Of a stretch of DNA of 64,000 nt, positions 31,407 through 41,269 are shown piece by piece. The notes beneath the pieces were generated by a model. It made no database searches, was not told where the DNA came from, and worked only from the letters and a program-made list of their open reading frames with translations. The stretch's first letter is position 1, and each line of letters opens with the position of its first letter. A program made the position numbers and the translations under genes. The stretch comes from Porphyra umbilicalis. Lineage: Eukaryota > Rhodophyta > Bangiophyceae > Bangiales > Bangiaceae. The stretch lies in contig KV918788.1 of the NCBI GenBank assembly GCA_002049455.2, positions 372,001 to 436,000 on the forward strand, given 5' to 3'.

Positions 31407-32433
31407 GTGGGATCGTCTTCTTTAGATGAATCGCTCATCAAGGCACATCAAGCCCCATCGGCCATCGAGATGTGGAATCGATGGGCATTATTGACCCCAT
31501 CAAGAAGGCGCGTCGACAGCCATTCTCGATGGCGGTTGAGTGCTCGAGCGCAGAAACAACTCGATGAGCGAAGAGTGCCAAGTTACAACTGACTTATATT
31601 TCTGACGCGAGAGAGCTCTTGCGAGAAGACTGTTATCAGGATCTCATTGGGCCAGCACAGAACGGAAGAATCAGAAGTGGCGACTCACGAGGCTTGCGCA
31701 ATGCTGTTTCGTTAACACAGACCAATGGCATCCTCTTGATGGAAGATGTGTCATTTTCGCCATCAACGGAGATAGACTTGAATGCAAGACAAGCAGATGG
31801 AGCGTGATCGTGCACTTCTCTAACAAATCGATGTGGTAATTGAGCACCCCGACGTCGCTGCGACCGCCTGACCACTCCGTCTTCTTCCGGGGAACACACG
31901 ACCACCCTGTTCCGACTTAAGACTGAAAGGCGGCGGATCTCCGCGTCCCTCGCAGCGCGGTCTGGCTAGAAGCATGGAACAAGGGACTCTGATAATGCAA
32001 CAAATTCGCTATATGCACAGTCATTGAGTAGGTGAAGAGCCTTCCATTTCCATTCGGATCGCCCGCACGCAATGAGCACGTCGTTCCCGGCTGCTCAGCT
32101 TCATCGGAACTCGGCCGGAGCAGTGTCGAACAAGACGACGCCGTCACGGCGGTTGCGTGGTACTTAGAGAAAGAGTCGTGTACTGACCATAGAGTAACCG
32201 CATCAGATATGAACAATCGCGCCCTAGCTGGTTGTTAGTGTGCTGAGACACATGACTCTCCCGAGATCGAATCAATATACAAACTCTTGTTTCGATGGCA
32301 AATCAGCTCATCGAGGCCAGAACTCATCGAGATCGCATCGGCATTGTATCGAGAACCCCTTTGTATGGCCTGGCCAGGGCCCATCGAAACTAGGCCTTGA
32401 TGGGGGTTTCATCGGAAGGAGACGATACCACGC
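31407..32433. mobile_element. MITE-like non-coding element with imperfect terminal inverted repeats
   Basis: A 1.03-kb, relatively AT-rich segment. Its ends pair as imperfect inverted repeats of about 38 bp: left GTGGGATCGTCTTCTTTAGA, right (reverse complement) GTGGTATCGTCTCCTTCCGA. Both continue with GATGAA...CATCAAGGC. CATCGA/TCGATG motifs are dense near both ends. It has no supported ORF and no clear target duplication. The superfamily is unknown. Confidence 0.5.
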
Positions 32434-33535
32434 GCCGCCCAATGAGCGGCCGGCAGTCGCCGGCGCGCCGGGGTTCCCGCCGCCGCGTTGCTTGCACCGC
32501 GCCGCCGCCGAGGGTGGTGCCCACCCCGGGGGGCGGCAACCAATCGGCACCCGCCTGTCAGGCTGCCCCGCGCCCACGCACCGTTGACCCGCTGCGGCCG
32601 GCGACGGCGCTGACCCCGCCCCCCAGGCGGGGTCAACGCGGCATTTCCCGCAGCGGGGGGGGGGGGGACGGGGGGGTGCCCCGGCCACGGGCGCGGGGCG
32701 GGGTGCGCGCGCGCCCCCCCCACCACCACGACCACCCCACCCCCCCCCCATTCCCGCCGCCGCCAGCGCGGTGGCGTCAGCGGCCGCGGCGGGCCCGTCA
32801 TTACACTGCGTGGCGGTCGAGGCGCGGCGCGGCGGCGCGGCGCGGCTCGCGCTGTTGACCGCCGCGCCTCTGGGGACCCGCCGTGGCTGTGCCGCGCCGC
32901 TGCCCGCCCGCAAGATCGACGCTGCCGCGGGCGCTGCACGCGCGGCTGTCGTCTGTGCGCCGGCGGCGGGCGCGCGGCGTGGCGGCGTGAACCCACGCGG
33001 GGATGCGCCAGTGGCAGCGGCGGGGAGGGGAGGGGAGGGGGGGGGGGGTCGCGGCTACGCTCAACGGCCAACCCTGGCACCGCCACGCGCGTGCACGCAT
33101 CGTGCGGGCAGAGCTGGGCCGGTGGGGGTCGTACTGACGGGCCGGGCCGCCCGTGGAAGCCCGCACGCGTGGCCGCCGCCCCGCCCACGGGCTCGCCCGC
33201 GGGCCGGCCGCCACTGGTCGGGTAGGTGTGCGCCGCGCTACTTGAAGCGCCCACTGAGCGGCCAGTGGATCGGCACACGCCGCCCACGAACCGCACGCGT
33301 CCACCGCACGCGACGCCGCTGCACATATACGCTCCCCCTCACCCGCGTGGTCATCATCCGCCCACCCCCTCACCGCGACCGCCATTCGCGCCGACGCACT
33401 TGCTGTCGCGGTTCCGCCGCACCCTCTGCCTGCTCTTGCCCGGACTTGCTTCCTTACCCAACTCTTCCGCGTACGCGTACGCGCGTCTGCCACCCCGCCC
33501 CGCGAAGCCGACCTCCCTACCCCGCCCTCGCCGCC
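32434..33535. other. Upstream region of the Kazal-like gene
   Basis: GC-rich sequence with G runs (32,657-32,668, 33,041-33,049) and a pyrimidine-rich stretch from about 33,330 to 33,530 just before the ATG, as expected for a 5' UTR/promoter. The long open frame through it is not supported as coding. Confidence 0.45.
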
Positions 33536-34324
33536 ATGGCACCTGCCATCCGAACGGTCGCGGCCGCCGCCGCGCTGCTGCTACTCGCCGCCGCTGTCGG
33601 CGCGCCGTCGGGCGTGGCGGCCGCCGCCAAGGCGACGCCGCGCGCCACCCCCACCCCCGTCCCTGATTGCACCGGCTCCCGCTGCACTGCGTTTGGCCCA
33701 GGCGCGCGGTGCACGCTCGACAGCCCCAAGGGCGATTTCGTGACCACCTGCAAGACCTTTGCTGGCTTCAATGGCACCTGCGAGGCGATTGCGTCGGCGT
33801 GCGTCACAAATGAGTGTGACCGGTCGAAGGTGATCTACGGCTCGGATGGCAACCCCTACTGCAACTGGTGCACCCTGACGGCCGCCTCGTGCGAGTCGGG
33901 CTTCAAGCTGTACAAGGTCGCCCGGGATACGACGACGCCCACGCCATCGTCTAAGCCCGGCAAGACGCCCCCGGGTCCTAGCACCGTGCCGGCGCCGTCG
34001 AAGAAGCCTGTGACGCCTGCGGCGCCAGTCTTGCCGGGGCCAGACGGGTGCACGCCGCTCGCCGCCGGCAAGGCCGTCCGCCAGGCCTTCCCCCCGTACT
34101 CGGACCTCGCGTGCCCGGAGGACTATACGCTCTGCGAACGCAACGCGGATTGCGGGAGCGGGCCGGGCGACAAGCAGATGGTGTGCGCCTTGAAGGCGGG
34201 CTGCAGCTCGTCCCGGTGCAGCCGCATGTCCGTGTCGAAGGACCGCAAGCTGTGCGAAGGCACAGGCCGCTGCACGCGCGACTGCCGGCGGGGGCAGGGC
34301 GTGTGCACGCCAGTTTTCTGCTAA
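33536..34324 (+). CDS. Secreted cysteine-rich protein with Kazal-like domain
   Basis: 262 aa, single exon. The ATG at 33536 has a gccgccATGG context. Residues 1-30 are a signal peptide (AAAAALLLLAAAVG). Residues 45-125 form a Cys-rich module with a Kazal-type core, VIYGSDGNPYCNWCTLTAASC at 99-119, the signature of Kazal serine-protease inhibitors. The usual VCG is replaced by VIYG, so one expected cysteine is displaced and inhibitor activity is uncertain. A Pro/Ser/Thr/Lys linker (130-168) leads to a second Cys-rich module (172-262, 12 cysteines) without an assigned family. It is probably secreted to the cell wall or extracellular space. Confidence 0.8.
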   Translation: MAPAIRTVAAAAALLLLAAAVGAPSGVAAAAKATPRATPTPVPDCTGSRCTAFGPGARCTLDSPKGDFVTTCKTFAGFNGTCEAIASACVTNECDRSKVIYGSDGNPYCNWCTLTAASCESGFKLYKVARDTTTPTPSSKPGKTPPGPSTVPAPSKKPVTPAAPVLPGPDGCTPLAAGKAVRQAFPPYSDLACPEDYTLCERNADCGSGPGDKQMVCALKAGCSSSRCSRMSVSKDRKLCEGTGRCTRDCRRGQGVCTPVFC

Positions 34325-35001
34325 TCGGATGTGATTGAGATGAGTGGGGGCAGGGGGGGGTAGCGGGGGGTGATGGGGGTGGCGTCAATGCTTAGAAGTG
34401 ACTGTTTTGGTAAGGCTCTGTGAGCGGGCTGGGAGGTAGGGGAGTCGTGTTCCCGTATTTATTGCTCTGTAGCGCCGCCCTTTTTTCTATCGGACCAGCA
34501 AACTTTTTTTGTGGACAGCTGTTGAAGTCACTTGGAACGGAGGATCACCGGCTGACCTGCGCCCATGCACGATACACAACAGGTCGGCCTGCTGGAGAGT
34601 AGCATTGCACAGCACTACGGAGCACTTGGCAGAAAGAGCGCTGCAGGCGCAAACGCGGCAGAGACATGGACACGTATAACCAGGACAGCGATGCGGCGGC
34701 ACCGGCACATGGTGCCCCGGGCAACCCAGCTGCACCTCACCGCGTGGCGAGTCGGCCGTTTCCAACTAAAGACGCGAAACATCAACCTTCGTCTACCCGA
34801 AAAATGTGGGTGCCCGACTGGCCAAGTGAGAGAGAGCCAAGCAAAAACGGTGACCGTAGCCGATGCAGCCGACAACCTCCCACAGATTAAGTGCATAGCC
34901 TCCCCCGCAGACACAGCCGGCTCCGGTTCCCCTCTGTACAAAACGGGGTGCCGAGCCACAACGTGACGTCTACTCCGTCTCACCGCCCGACGACGTCGGC
35001 C
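34325..35001. other. Convergent intergenic spacer
   Basis: Spacer between the 3' ends of the Kazal-like gene and the Mbb1/HCF107-like gene. No ORF with support. Confidence 0.5.
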
Positions 35002-37722
35002 CTACTCAAACCGCTGCTGGATCAGCTTCGCGTCGACCCCTTCGGCGGGCCTGACCGCCGCCTGCGGAGGTCGCTCCGGCACCTCCGTTACGGCCATCAG
35101 GTGTAGGGACGCGGCAACGACCAGGAGGGAAATGCCCGCTAGCGCGCTCGTCAGCGCAGCGCGGTTGGCGAGGCTCTCCGCCAGGTTACCGAGCCAAACC
35201 ATCACCCACACGGCTTCGCGAGTGGTTTCCTCCGTGTAGAGGCGCTCGTCAAACTCGGCTAGCGTCATGCGAGAAGGCGCCTCTTTCAGCCGCAGCCACT
35301 CGACGGGCTTCTCCACCACCGCAGCGCCCACCTTGACGGGTGTCGTCGCCGGCTTGCGCGCGGAGCGGGGGATGTCTAGCCCAAAAACGTACACGCCGAT
35401 GCGGCGGTCTTCCTCGTAGCGGCGGGCGACCCAGTCGGAGAAGGCGTTGACGTCGTTGGCCGAGCGGCGGGCGGCCCACTGCATCAGCTTTTGCGAGTCG
35501 GCTTCCCCGCGCCGCGAAAGGCGGGTGAAGAGGGAGGCGTCCGCCTGTGCGCGCGAGTCGAGCCACGCGAGTAGGGTGCGGGTGTCCTCGTCCGTCCGCT
35601 GGCCAACCAGTTTCTTGAGCATCCGCAGGTTGGTTGAGATGTTTGACAATTGTGTCGCGTGGTCCTCGTCTGCGTGTCCCGTCGCCGGCGGGGAGGCAGC
35701 AGACGCCGCTGCTGTAGGTGTCGCAGTCGAAGCCGACGCCGCGGGCCGAGCCGTGGCTTCAGGCCGAGACAGAACGTACGCTTCGACCGAGTCGTCGGTG
35801 TCCGACGCGTAGCTCATACGCGTCTCAGCGTCGCTCGGCGTCCCTGGCTGAGAGCCCGATGTGGCTTGTGCGCGCAAGTGGTCGCTGGCAGCCGCCGCAG
35901 CCGCAGCGGCCGCATCCGAGACCGGGAGGACAAGCCGAGATGCGTCGCTGTGGTGATGCTCGTCGTGGTCGTCACGGCGGTGATGCCGCTGGTCGATGTG
36001 ATGGTGCACGTCGCCACTGGCCGTGTGGCGTGCGGCACTGGCAGCACGGTCGCCACCCGAAGCCGCCACATCCCGCTGCCCACTGGACGCCCCCCCTTGC
36101 CGAGAGGTTGACGCCGTCGACGGCCGCTTCCGCCCGCCTCCCCGAGCTGCCGCCCCCTCCCCCTCCAGAATCTTGAGCCCCTCCCGTTGCGCACGCAGGC
36201 GCTCGTTGCGGCGCTTGCGCGCCATGTCCCCCTCGTCGGGGCGGGGCACTATCCACTCATCGTCCTTGCTGATGTGCCCGAGCTTAGCTTCCATAATCGC
36301 CCACGCACTGATGCACGCCACACCCCCAGGGTCGTCCCGCACGCCCGCGTCGTACAGCTCCCGCGCCCGGTCATAGTCACCGAGGCCTTCTTCCATGCGG
36401 CCCCACGCGTGGTAGATAGCAACCCCGCCACCGACGTCCAGGGCACGGCCAAACAGCATCCGGGCCCGGTCGACGTCCCCGCGGCCGGCTTCCGCCAACC
36501 CCCACGCCTGGTAGGTTGGCGCCGACGGGCGGAGGGCAATGGCGGTCTCAAAGAGCGTCGTCGCCTTGTCGACATCCCCGCTGCGCGCGGCGGCAATCGC
36601 CCAGCCCTGCCAGCTCCGCGCGTGGGACGGGTCACACTCCACCGCGCGCTCGTACAACCCAGCAGCGGCGCCCGGGTAGCCGCAGCGCGCTTCCATGGCG
36701 CCCCACGCAGAAAACAGATGCGCACTGCCGCCGTCGACTTGGCCGCCCGCCCCAAACAGCTCCCGCGCGCGTACCGTGTTGCCGCTCCGCTCCTCCACCA
36801 GCGCCGCCGCTTGGTAGACGAGCACATCGGAGGGGGCGGCGGCGAGCGCACGGGAAAGCAGCTCCCGCGCCCGCGGATACCGCCCCGCCGACGACTCGAA
36901 GACGCCCGCCGCGTGCAGGAGGTACGCATTGTCAGGACACGCCGCGAGGGCGGCGGTGTAGACCGACCGTGCGGCGGGGCGGCCGCCGCCCAACGCGACG
37001 GGCGCGCGCGCCTCCATCCGCGCCCAGCCGAGCCACAACCGCCCGTCCGACGGGGTGTCGGCCACTCCGCGGCGGTACACCTCGCGGGCCGAGCTGTATT
37101 GGCGGGACCGCGCGAGGTCGGCGGCCACTGCCGCCGCCGATGACCGGCGGTGGCGTTGGCCAGACGCGCCGGCGCGGGCGTCGGCAACCGCCGACGGCGG
37201 TGGGGCGGGGCGAGCCGTCGCCGGCGACCGCTGTCGCCGGGCGCCGACGCCACTGGCACTGCCATGGCCACTCCTTCCGGGTGGGGAAGACGACGCAGCC
37301 GACCGGGGCGGCCGCCCAGAAGCGCGACTGCGTCGCCGGAGGGACGCCCCTGACGTCGACTTTGCATCAGTATCACCGTCGCTGGCGGCGGCGGCGGCAG
37401 CGCTCTCGCGCGCCGCCGCCTTGGCGCGGCGGGCACGTGCCCGCGACGCCCGCCGCACGTCGACACGGCCGTCGACGCCCGGCACGGGTACCGCCGTCGC
37501 GCCACCGCCATCAACGTTACCGCCGTCTGCCGCCGACGCCGACGAGGCCGACGCGTGGAACGCGACCAGCCGCAGGCGGGGTGCGACGGCCAGGGCGGCG
37601 CCGCCGCCGATGCGGTTGCATGCTGCGACGGCCGCGGGGGAGCGTCGCCAAGCGCCGCCCACCGGTAGCGCCCGTGGGAGGAAGGCGCCCAAGAAAGCGG
37701 GCGTCAATGGAGAAGGTGCCAT
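35002..37722 (-). CDS. HAT/TPR-repeat protein, Mbb1/HCF107-like plastid RNA factor
   Basis: 906 aa from the ATG at 37722. The first about 60 residues are basic and Ala/Ser-rich (MAPSPLTPAFLGAFLPRALP...), typical of a plastid transit peptide. From roughly residue 205 to 480 there is a run of half-a-TPR repeats, each with a WxxWA-type core: LWLGWARMEAR, AHLFSAWGAMEARCG, RSWQGWAIAAARSGD, TYQAWGLAEAGRGD, IYHAWGRMEEGLGD, ISAWAIMEAKLG. This matches the Mbb1/HCF107 family, which binds and stabilises psbB/psbH transcripts in plastids. A low-complexity middle part follows with a His/Asp-rich patch, then a conserved-looking helical tail and one transmembrane helix near the C-terminus (LTSALAGISLLVVAASLHLMA). 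It is longer than the about 650-aa plant and Chlamydomonas proteins as I recall them. Confidence 0.8.
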   Translation of the reverse strand: MAPSPLTPAFLGAFLPRALPVGGAWRRSPAAVAACNRIGGGAALAVAPRLRLVAFHASASSASAADGGNVDGGGATAVPVPGVDGRVDVRRASRARARRAKAAARESAAAAAASDGDTDAKSTSGASLRRRSRASGRPPRSAASSSPPGRSGHGSASGVGARRQRSPATARPAPPPSAVADARAGASGQRHRRSSAAAVAADLARSRQYSSAREVYRRGVADTPSDGRLWLGWARMEARAPVALGGGRPAARSVYTAALAACPDNAYLLHAAGVFESSAGRYPRARELLSRALAAAPSDVLVYQAAALVEERSGNTVRARELFGAGGQVDGGSAHLFSAWGAMEARCGYPGAAAGLYERAVECDPSHARSWQGWAIAAARSGDVDKATTLFETAIALRPSAPTYQAWGLAEAGRGDVDRARMLFGRALDVGGGVAIYHAWGRMEEGLGDYDRARELYDAGVRDDPGGVACISAWAIMEAKLGHISKDDEWIVPRPDEGDMARKRRNERLRAQREGLKILEGEGAAARGGGRKRPSTASTSRQGGASSGQRDVAASGGDRAASAARHTASGDVHHHIDQRHHRRDDHDEHHHSDASRLVLPVSDAAAAAAAAASDHLRAQATSGSQPGTPSDAETRMSYASDTDDSVEAYVLSRPEATARPAASASTATPTAAASAASPPATGHADEDHATQLSNISTNLRMLKKLVGQRTDEDTRTLLAWLDSRAQADASLFTRLSRRGEADSQKLMQWAARRSANDVNAFSDWVARRYEEDRRIGVYVFGLDIPRSARKPATTPVKVGAAVVEKPVEWLRLKEAPSRMTLAEFDERLYTEETTREAVWVMVWLGNLAESLANRAALTSALAGISLLVVAASLHLMAVTEVPERPPQAAVRPAEGVDAKLIQQRFE

Positions 37723-39157
37723 AGCGGTAATGTGGGGCAGGAGGCAGTTGGCGCCGGTGTGGCTTCGCATGTGATGCATCGAGGGACAGGGGGGGGGGAC
37801 GAACTGGCGGTACAGCCAGCCGACCGTGCGTGAACGGATGCAGGCGGCACGCGCACCGTGAGCGGCATCCGACAGGAGTGAGGGGGGTGAAGTGGTTTGG
37901 AGAGGTGTGGGCAGTGGAGTTGCCAATGGGTGCACGTTACCACCGCCGCCTGCCCGCATCAATGCCGCTCGGACGGCCGGCACAGGGTCCATTTCGGCAG
38001 GGTTGAACTCTGTTGGCAGCCGCTCGCGCGGATGAGCGACGAAGACACCGCGCCGTCACGCCGACGCCACGGAGCAGGCGCGGCCACCGCAGGCAAACAC
38101 AGTCGCCGACGGATGCGCGCGGGGCAGCTGTGGGCGTGCAGCAGCGCTGACCGCTCGTGCGGGCGGCTGCGGGGGGGGGGCGGGTCGAAGGGTCGGGCGA
38201 CAGCGCGGCCGGCGGCCCGCCAGCCGCCCGTCGGCAGCAGGCACACCTCGTTCCCTCGAACAGCGAAGGGGCGGTCCTCGACCGACCCGCGCTGGCTTCC
38301 AAGGAAGAAACCACTTTCCACTGGTTGTGCGGTCCACAGTTCTGTGGCCGCGGTGGAGCGGTGGTGGCGGCCTGCGGCCGATGTGTGGCCGTGCCAGACC
38401 CAGTGGTGGACCTGAGATTTCGTCATAGATTTTCTCAGGCACCGCACACCGCTTCCACCGACCGTGGCCACTTCAGTGGCAGGTTGGGAGGGTTGTGTGG
38501 TCACGCGGGTCATTCCGGCACGAGGTGGGATATCTCCCCGGGGATACGAGATGGACTCACAACGGGTGGCTGCTAGTCGTCGACGTTCCGCGGGTTCGCA
38601 GGCTTCCACGGGGTGTCGCTCTGGCGCTCAGATTGGGAAGGTCTGCGCTTTGGAAAAACGTGCAGACTGGACGCGAGCGAGCGGTCTAGTAGGCCGAACG
38701 GGTTTGCACATCAGATTCCATGCGAGCATGATCCCTTGAATCTGTGCAGTCTAAAAAAGTCGAGCTGAAATTGTGGATGATTTCGATATTTCTTGAGGCA
38801 TCTGGCGGCCTCCGCTGTCGACCTCCCCCTGCGTGTGGCGGCGCGCCGGGTGCTGTGCTTGTTTGCTTTGCTGACCATTGCTTTTTACTGAGAACTATAC
38901 GACAAAGATGAAGATATAAAATGGGGACCGACAATGGGGACGCGACAACTGGAGAAGAGAAAAAGACACAGCGACAACTGGGGAAGAAAAAAGGGACCCA
39001 ACGCAGTACACGTGGCACCTCTTGGACGGTGTGTCCGACGCGATCGAAGTGCCGCCACGTATTGACATGAAGGGGAAAACGTTCAGTGTGATACAGTCTA
39101 CACGCTACACAACACAGACAAGCCACGACACGCACCTACATCAAAAGATATGTACTA
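37723..39157. other. Intergenic region
   Basis: Upstream region of the Mbb1/HCF107-like gene and downstream region of the next minus-strand ORF. No gene is supported. A stretch around 38,920-39,010 repeats GGGGA...CGACAACTGGGGAAGA-like words. Confidence 0.45.
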
Positions 39158-40096
39158 CTAGCGCTTCTCACTTCGAATACACGCAGCCTCAGTCTCACTC
39201 CGAAGGAGCGAAGCCTCACGTACAACCATTGTGCGCAGTGCCTCACGCCGCGCAACCTCATCGGGGTCACCGCGCCCACGCTCTTGTTCGTACCACGCGG
39301 GCCCCCCACCACCACCACCCCACTTGCCCCCGCCGCCGATGACTTTCTCATCCTTCTCAACCTTGACGTGTGCCCCCGGCTCAACCTTCACGGTAAATCC
39401 CGTGAGGTTCTTCGCGATGGCCTCGGGAGAAGACAGAGTGGGTGCCATTGGCTCGACCTTGAACTTCATAGTGTTCATACGCTGCAAGAACAACGAGGAA
39501 GCCCTCCCGGTCCCGGGAACGCACACGACCGGATTCTGAACACGGAGGGGAGTGGCGCGCGGGACGGGTGGTAGCAGCCCCGTGTCAACAGCCACGTTGG
39601 CAGCCCCTGTGCCAGTCGGGTACAGTAGGGCGCAAGCTGCGGCCCACCCAAATGTGTCGAACGACCGCGCGCCCTCGCCGACCACAGAGTTTGTCGGCGA
39701 CGCCTCCGCCGCGGCCGCCGGCATTCGCCGCGTCAGCGCGTCGCATGTCGTGGACGCGGCCTTGCGCCGCCGCATGCGCCGCCGCCGCCGTCGCTCACGC
39801 GCGGCGACTCTCTTGGTCGCCCACATAGTGGCGACCTCAAAGTTGCTCGCGGCGGCAGCGAGCTTCTGCTCCTTCCGACGTCGTCCGCGCTTGCGCAAGG
39901 TAGACTCGGCGGCAGCAAGGGCGACCGCCGCCTGCTCGTCGCTCGGGTCGACCGCGGCTGCGACTGCCGCGTTCCTCACAAGGAAGACTAGCTTCCACTC
40001 CCCGTCGGACAGGCCGCACCCCATCCCGGACGAAGAGGTGTCCGAAGGCTCCGTGGACTCCCAGTCCGAAGCCGTCGGGGACGTGGACGACGACAT
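39158..40096 (-). CDS. Unknown basic protein with three SUMO-consensus motifs
   Basis: 312 aa from the ATG at 40096. The family is not recognised. The N-terminus is Ser/Thr-rich and acidic, the centre is helical and strongly basic (RKRGRRRKEQK, RERRRRRRMRRRKA, likely nuclear signals), and a segment SFDTFGWAAACALLYPTG follows. The C-terminal part carries FKVEP, VKVEP and VKVEKDE, each fitting the psi-K-x-E sumoylation consensus. A Gly-rich spacer and a basic/acidic helical tail end it. Probably nuclear. It is divergent from the ORF at 41270; both flank a repeat-rich spacer, so they might belong to one transposon, but this is unproven. Confidence 0.6.
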   Translation of the reverse strand: MSSSTSPTASDWESTEPSDTSSSGMGCGLSDGEWKLVFLVRNAAVAAAVDPSDEQAAVALAAAESTLRKRGRRRKEQKLAAAASNFEVATMWATKRVAARERRRRRRMRRRKAASTTCDALTRRMPAAAAEASPTNSVVGEGARSFDTFGWAAACALLYPTGTGAANVAVDTGLLPPVPRATPLRVQNPVVCVPGTGRASSLFLQRMNTMKFKVEPMAPTLSSPEAIAKNLTGFTVKVEPGAHVKVEKDEKVIGGGGKWGGGGGGPAWYEQERGRGDPDEVARREALRTMVVREASLLRSETEAACIRSEKR

Positions 40097-40249
40097 GGTC
40101 ACCCCTACACGGTGTGCCGGTGTCGTGCCGTAGCTCGCGCGCAAGTCCGCACCACACAAGACGACACGGTGCCTCGCGGCGCACCGCCACCGCTCCGCTG
40201 CCACAACCACCCTCCGCCACCGCTCCGCCACCACAGCGGCCGTGGTCTG

Positions 40250-40485
40250 ACGCGACAGCGTCGACGCGGCGGCCGCGACGGCGTATGTCACGGGTACACG
40301 GAAGCAACGCCGACAGCGGCCGTACAGCGGCCGCCGGACGCGCGCGGTCGTCGCGACAGCGTGCGCCACAGGCGCACAGCAAGATGTGACAGCGTCGACA
40401 CGGCGGCCGTACAGCGGCCGCCGGACGCACACGGAAGCGACACCCACAGAGGCGGTACAGCGGCCGCCGGACGCGCGCGGTGACC
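40250..40485. repeat. Short GC-rich interspersed repeats
   Basis: CAGCGGCCGCCGGACGC occurs at 40,325, 40,412 and 40,458, alternating with GACAGCGTCGACRCGGCGGCCG at about 40,254 and 40,389. It is a small degenerate minisatellite in the divergent spacer. Confidence 0.7.
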
Positions 40486-41269
40486 CGCAACACACGCCGC
40501 ACAGCGACTGCAATAGGCCAGTGTGCGACCACAACACGGACCACATGGCGCCTGACACCGTACAGCCGCCCGCTTCACGCGGTGTGCGCCTCCCCCATCC
40601 ACGCCAACCAGTCGCCTTCATCCTGTGCAGGTGCCTGTCCGCACGCAGAGCCCCACCCGTGACGGGTGACGGAACGGGTCGGTCCTCGGCATCGCGTCGG
40701 CGAGGCATTCGGCACACTCAAGTCCCGGCGCTTTAGGATCCCCTCTGTCCGAGCAGCGGTCGCACCATAAATGACATTCGGTGGCCTGCGTCGTGGCGCG
40801 ACAAAATAATGTGCTTGCTGGGGGGCACCCAATATGCGACGATGGGGTGGCCATTGCAGCCCCCACCGCAACGGTCAGTCGCGTCGGCCAGAGGCAGCCC
40901 TCGCTCGTTGTGGGTGGAAATATACAGCATCCTCCAGTTCCCAGGGCTGTTGGGGGAGCACTTGCTAAATGTTTTGGCGGCACACGACGCGTCCCGGTGC
41001 CGGCGCCGGTGATCACACAGCCAGCCCGTGTTCCGCTGCTACCCGTCGGGACGCCTGACCGAGACCAGCGGGTGCATTGTCTACAGACACGCACGTCGCA
41101 TGACCCCCCCCCCCCCCCCGCTCCCCCATCCTTCTGCCCCTCGCATAGTCGGTCCACCCGTCACCCACCCACCAACACACACCACCGACCCGCCCCCTCC
41201 ACCCACGAACCCACCCACCAACCCCCCCTCCCCGTACCACCCGCTCGTCGACAGACGTCGACCGTGAAA
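40486..41269. other. Spacer upstream of the 41,270 ORF
   Basis: No gene is supported. A C-rich run and ACCCACC repeats lie just before the ATG (41,100-41,240). Confidence 0.4.
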
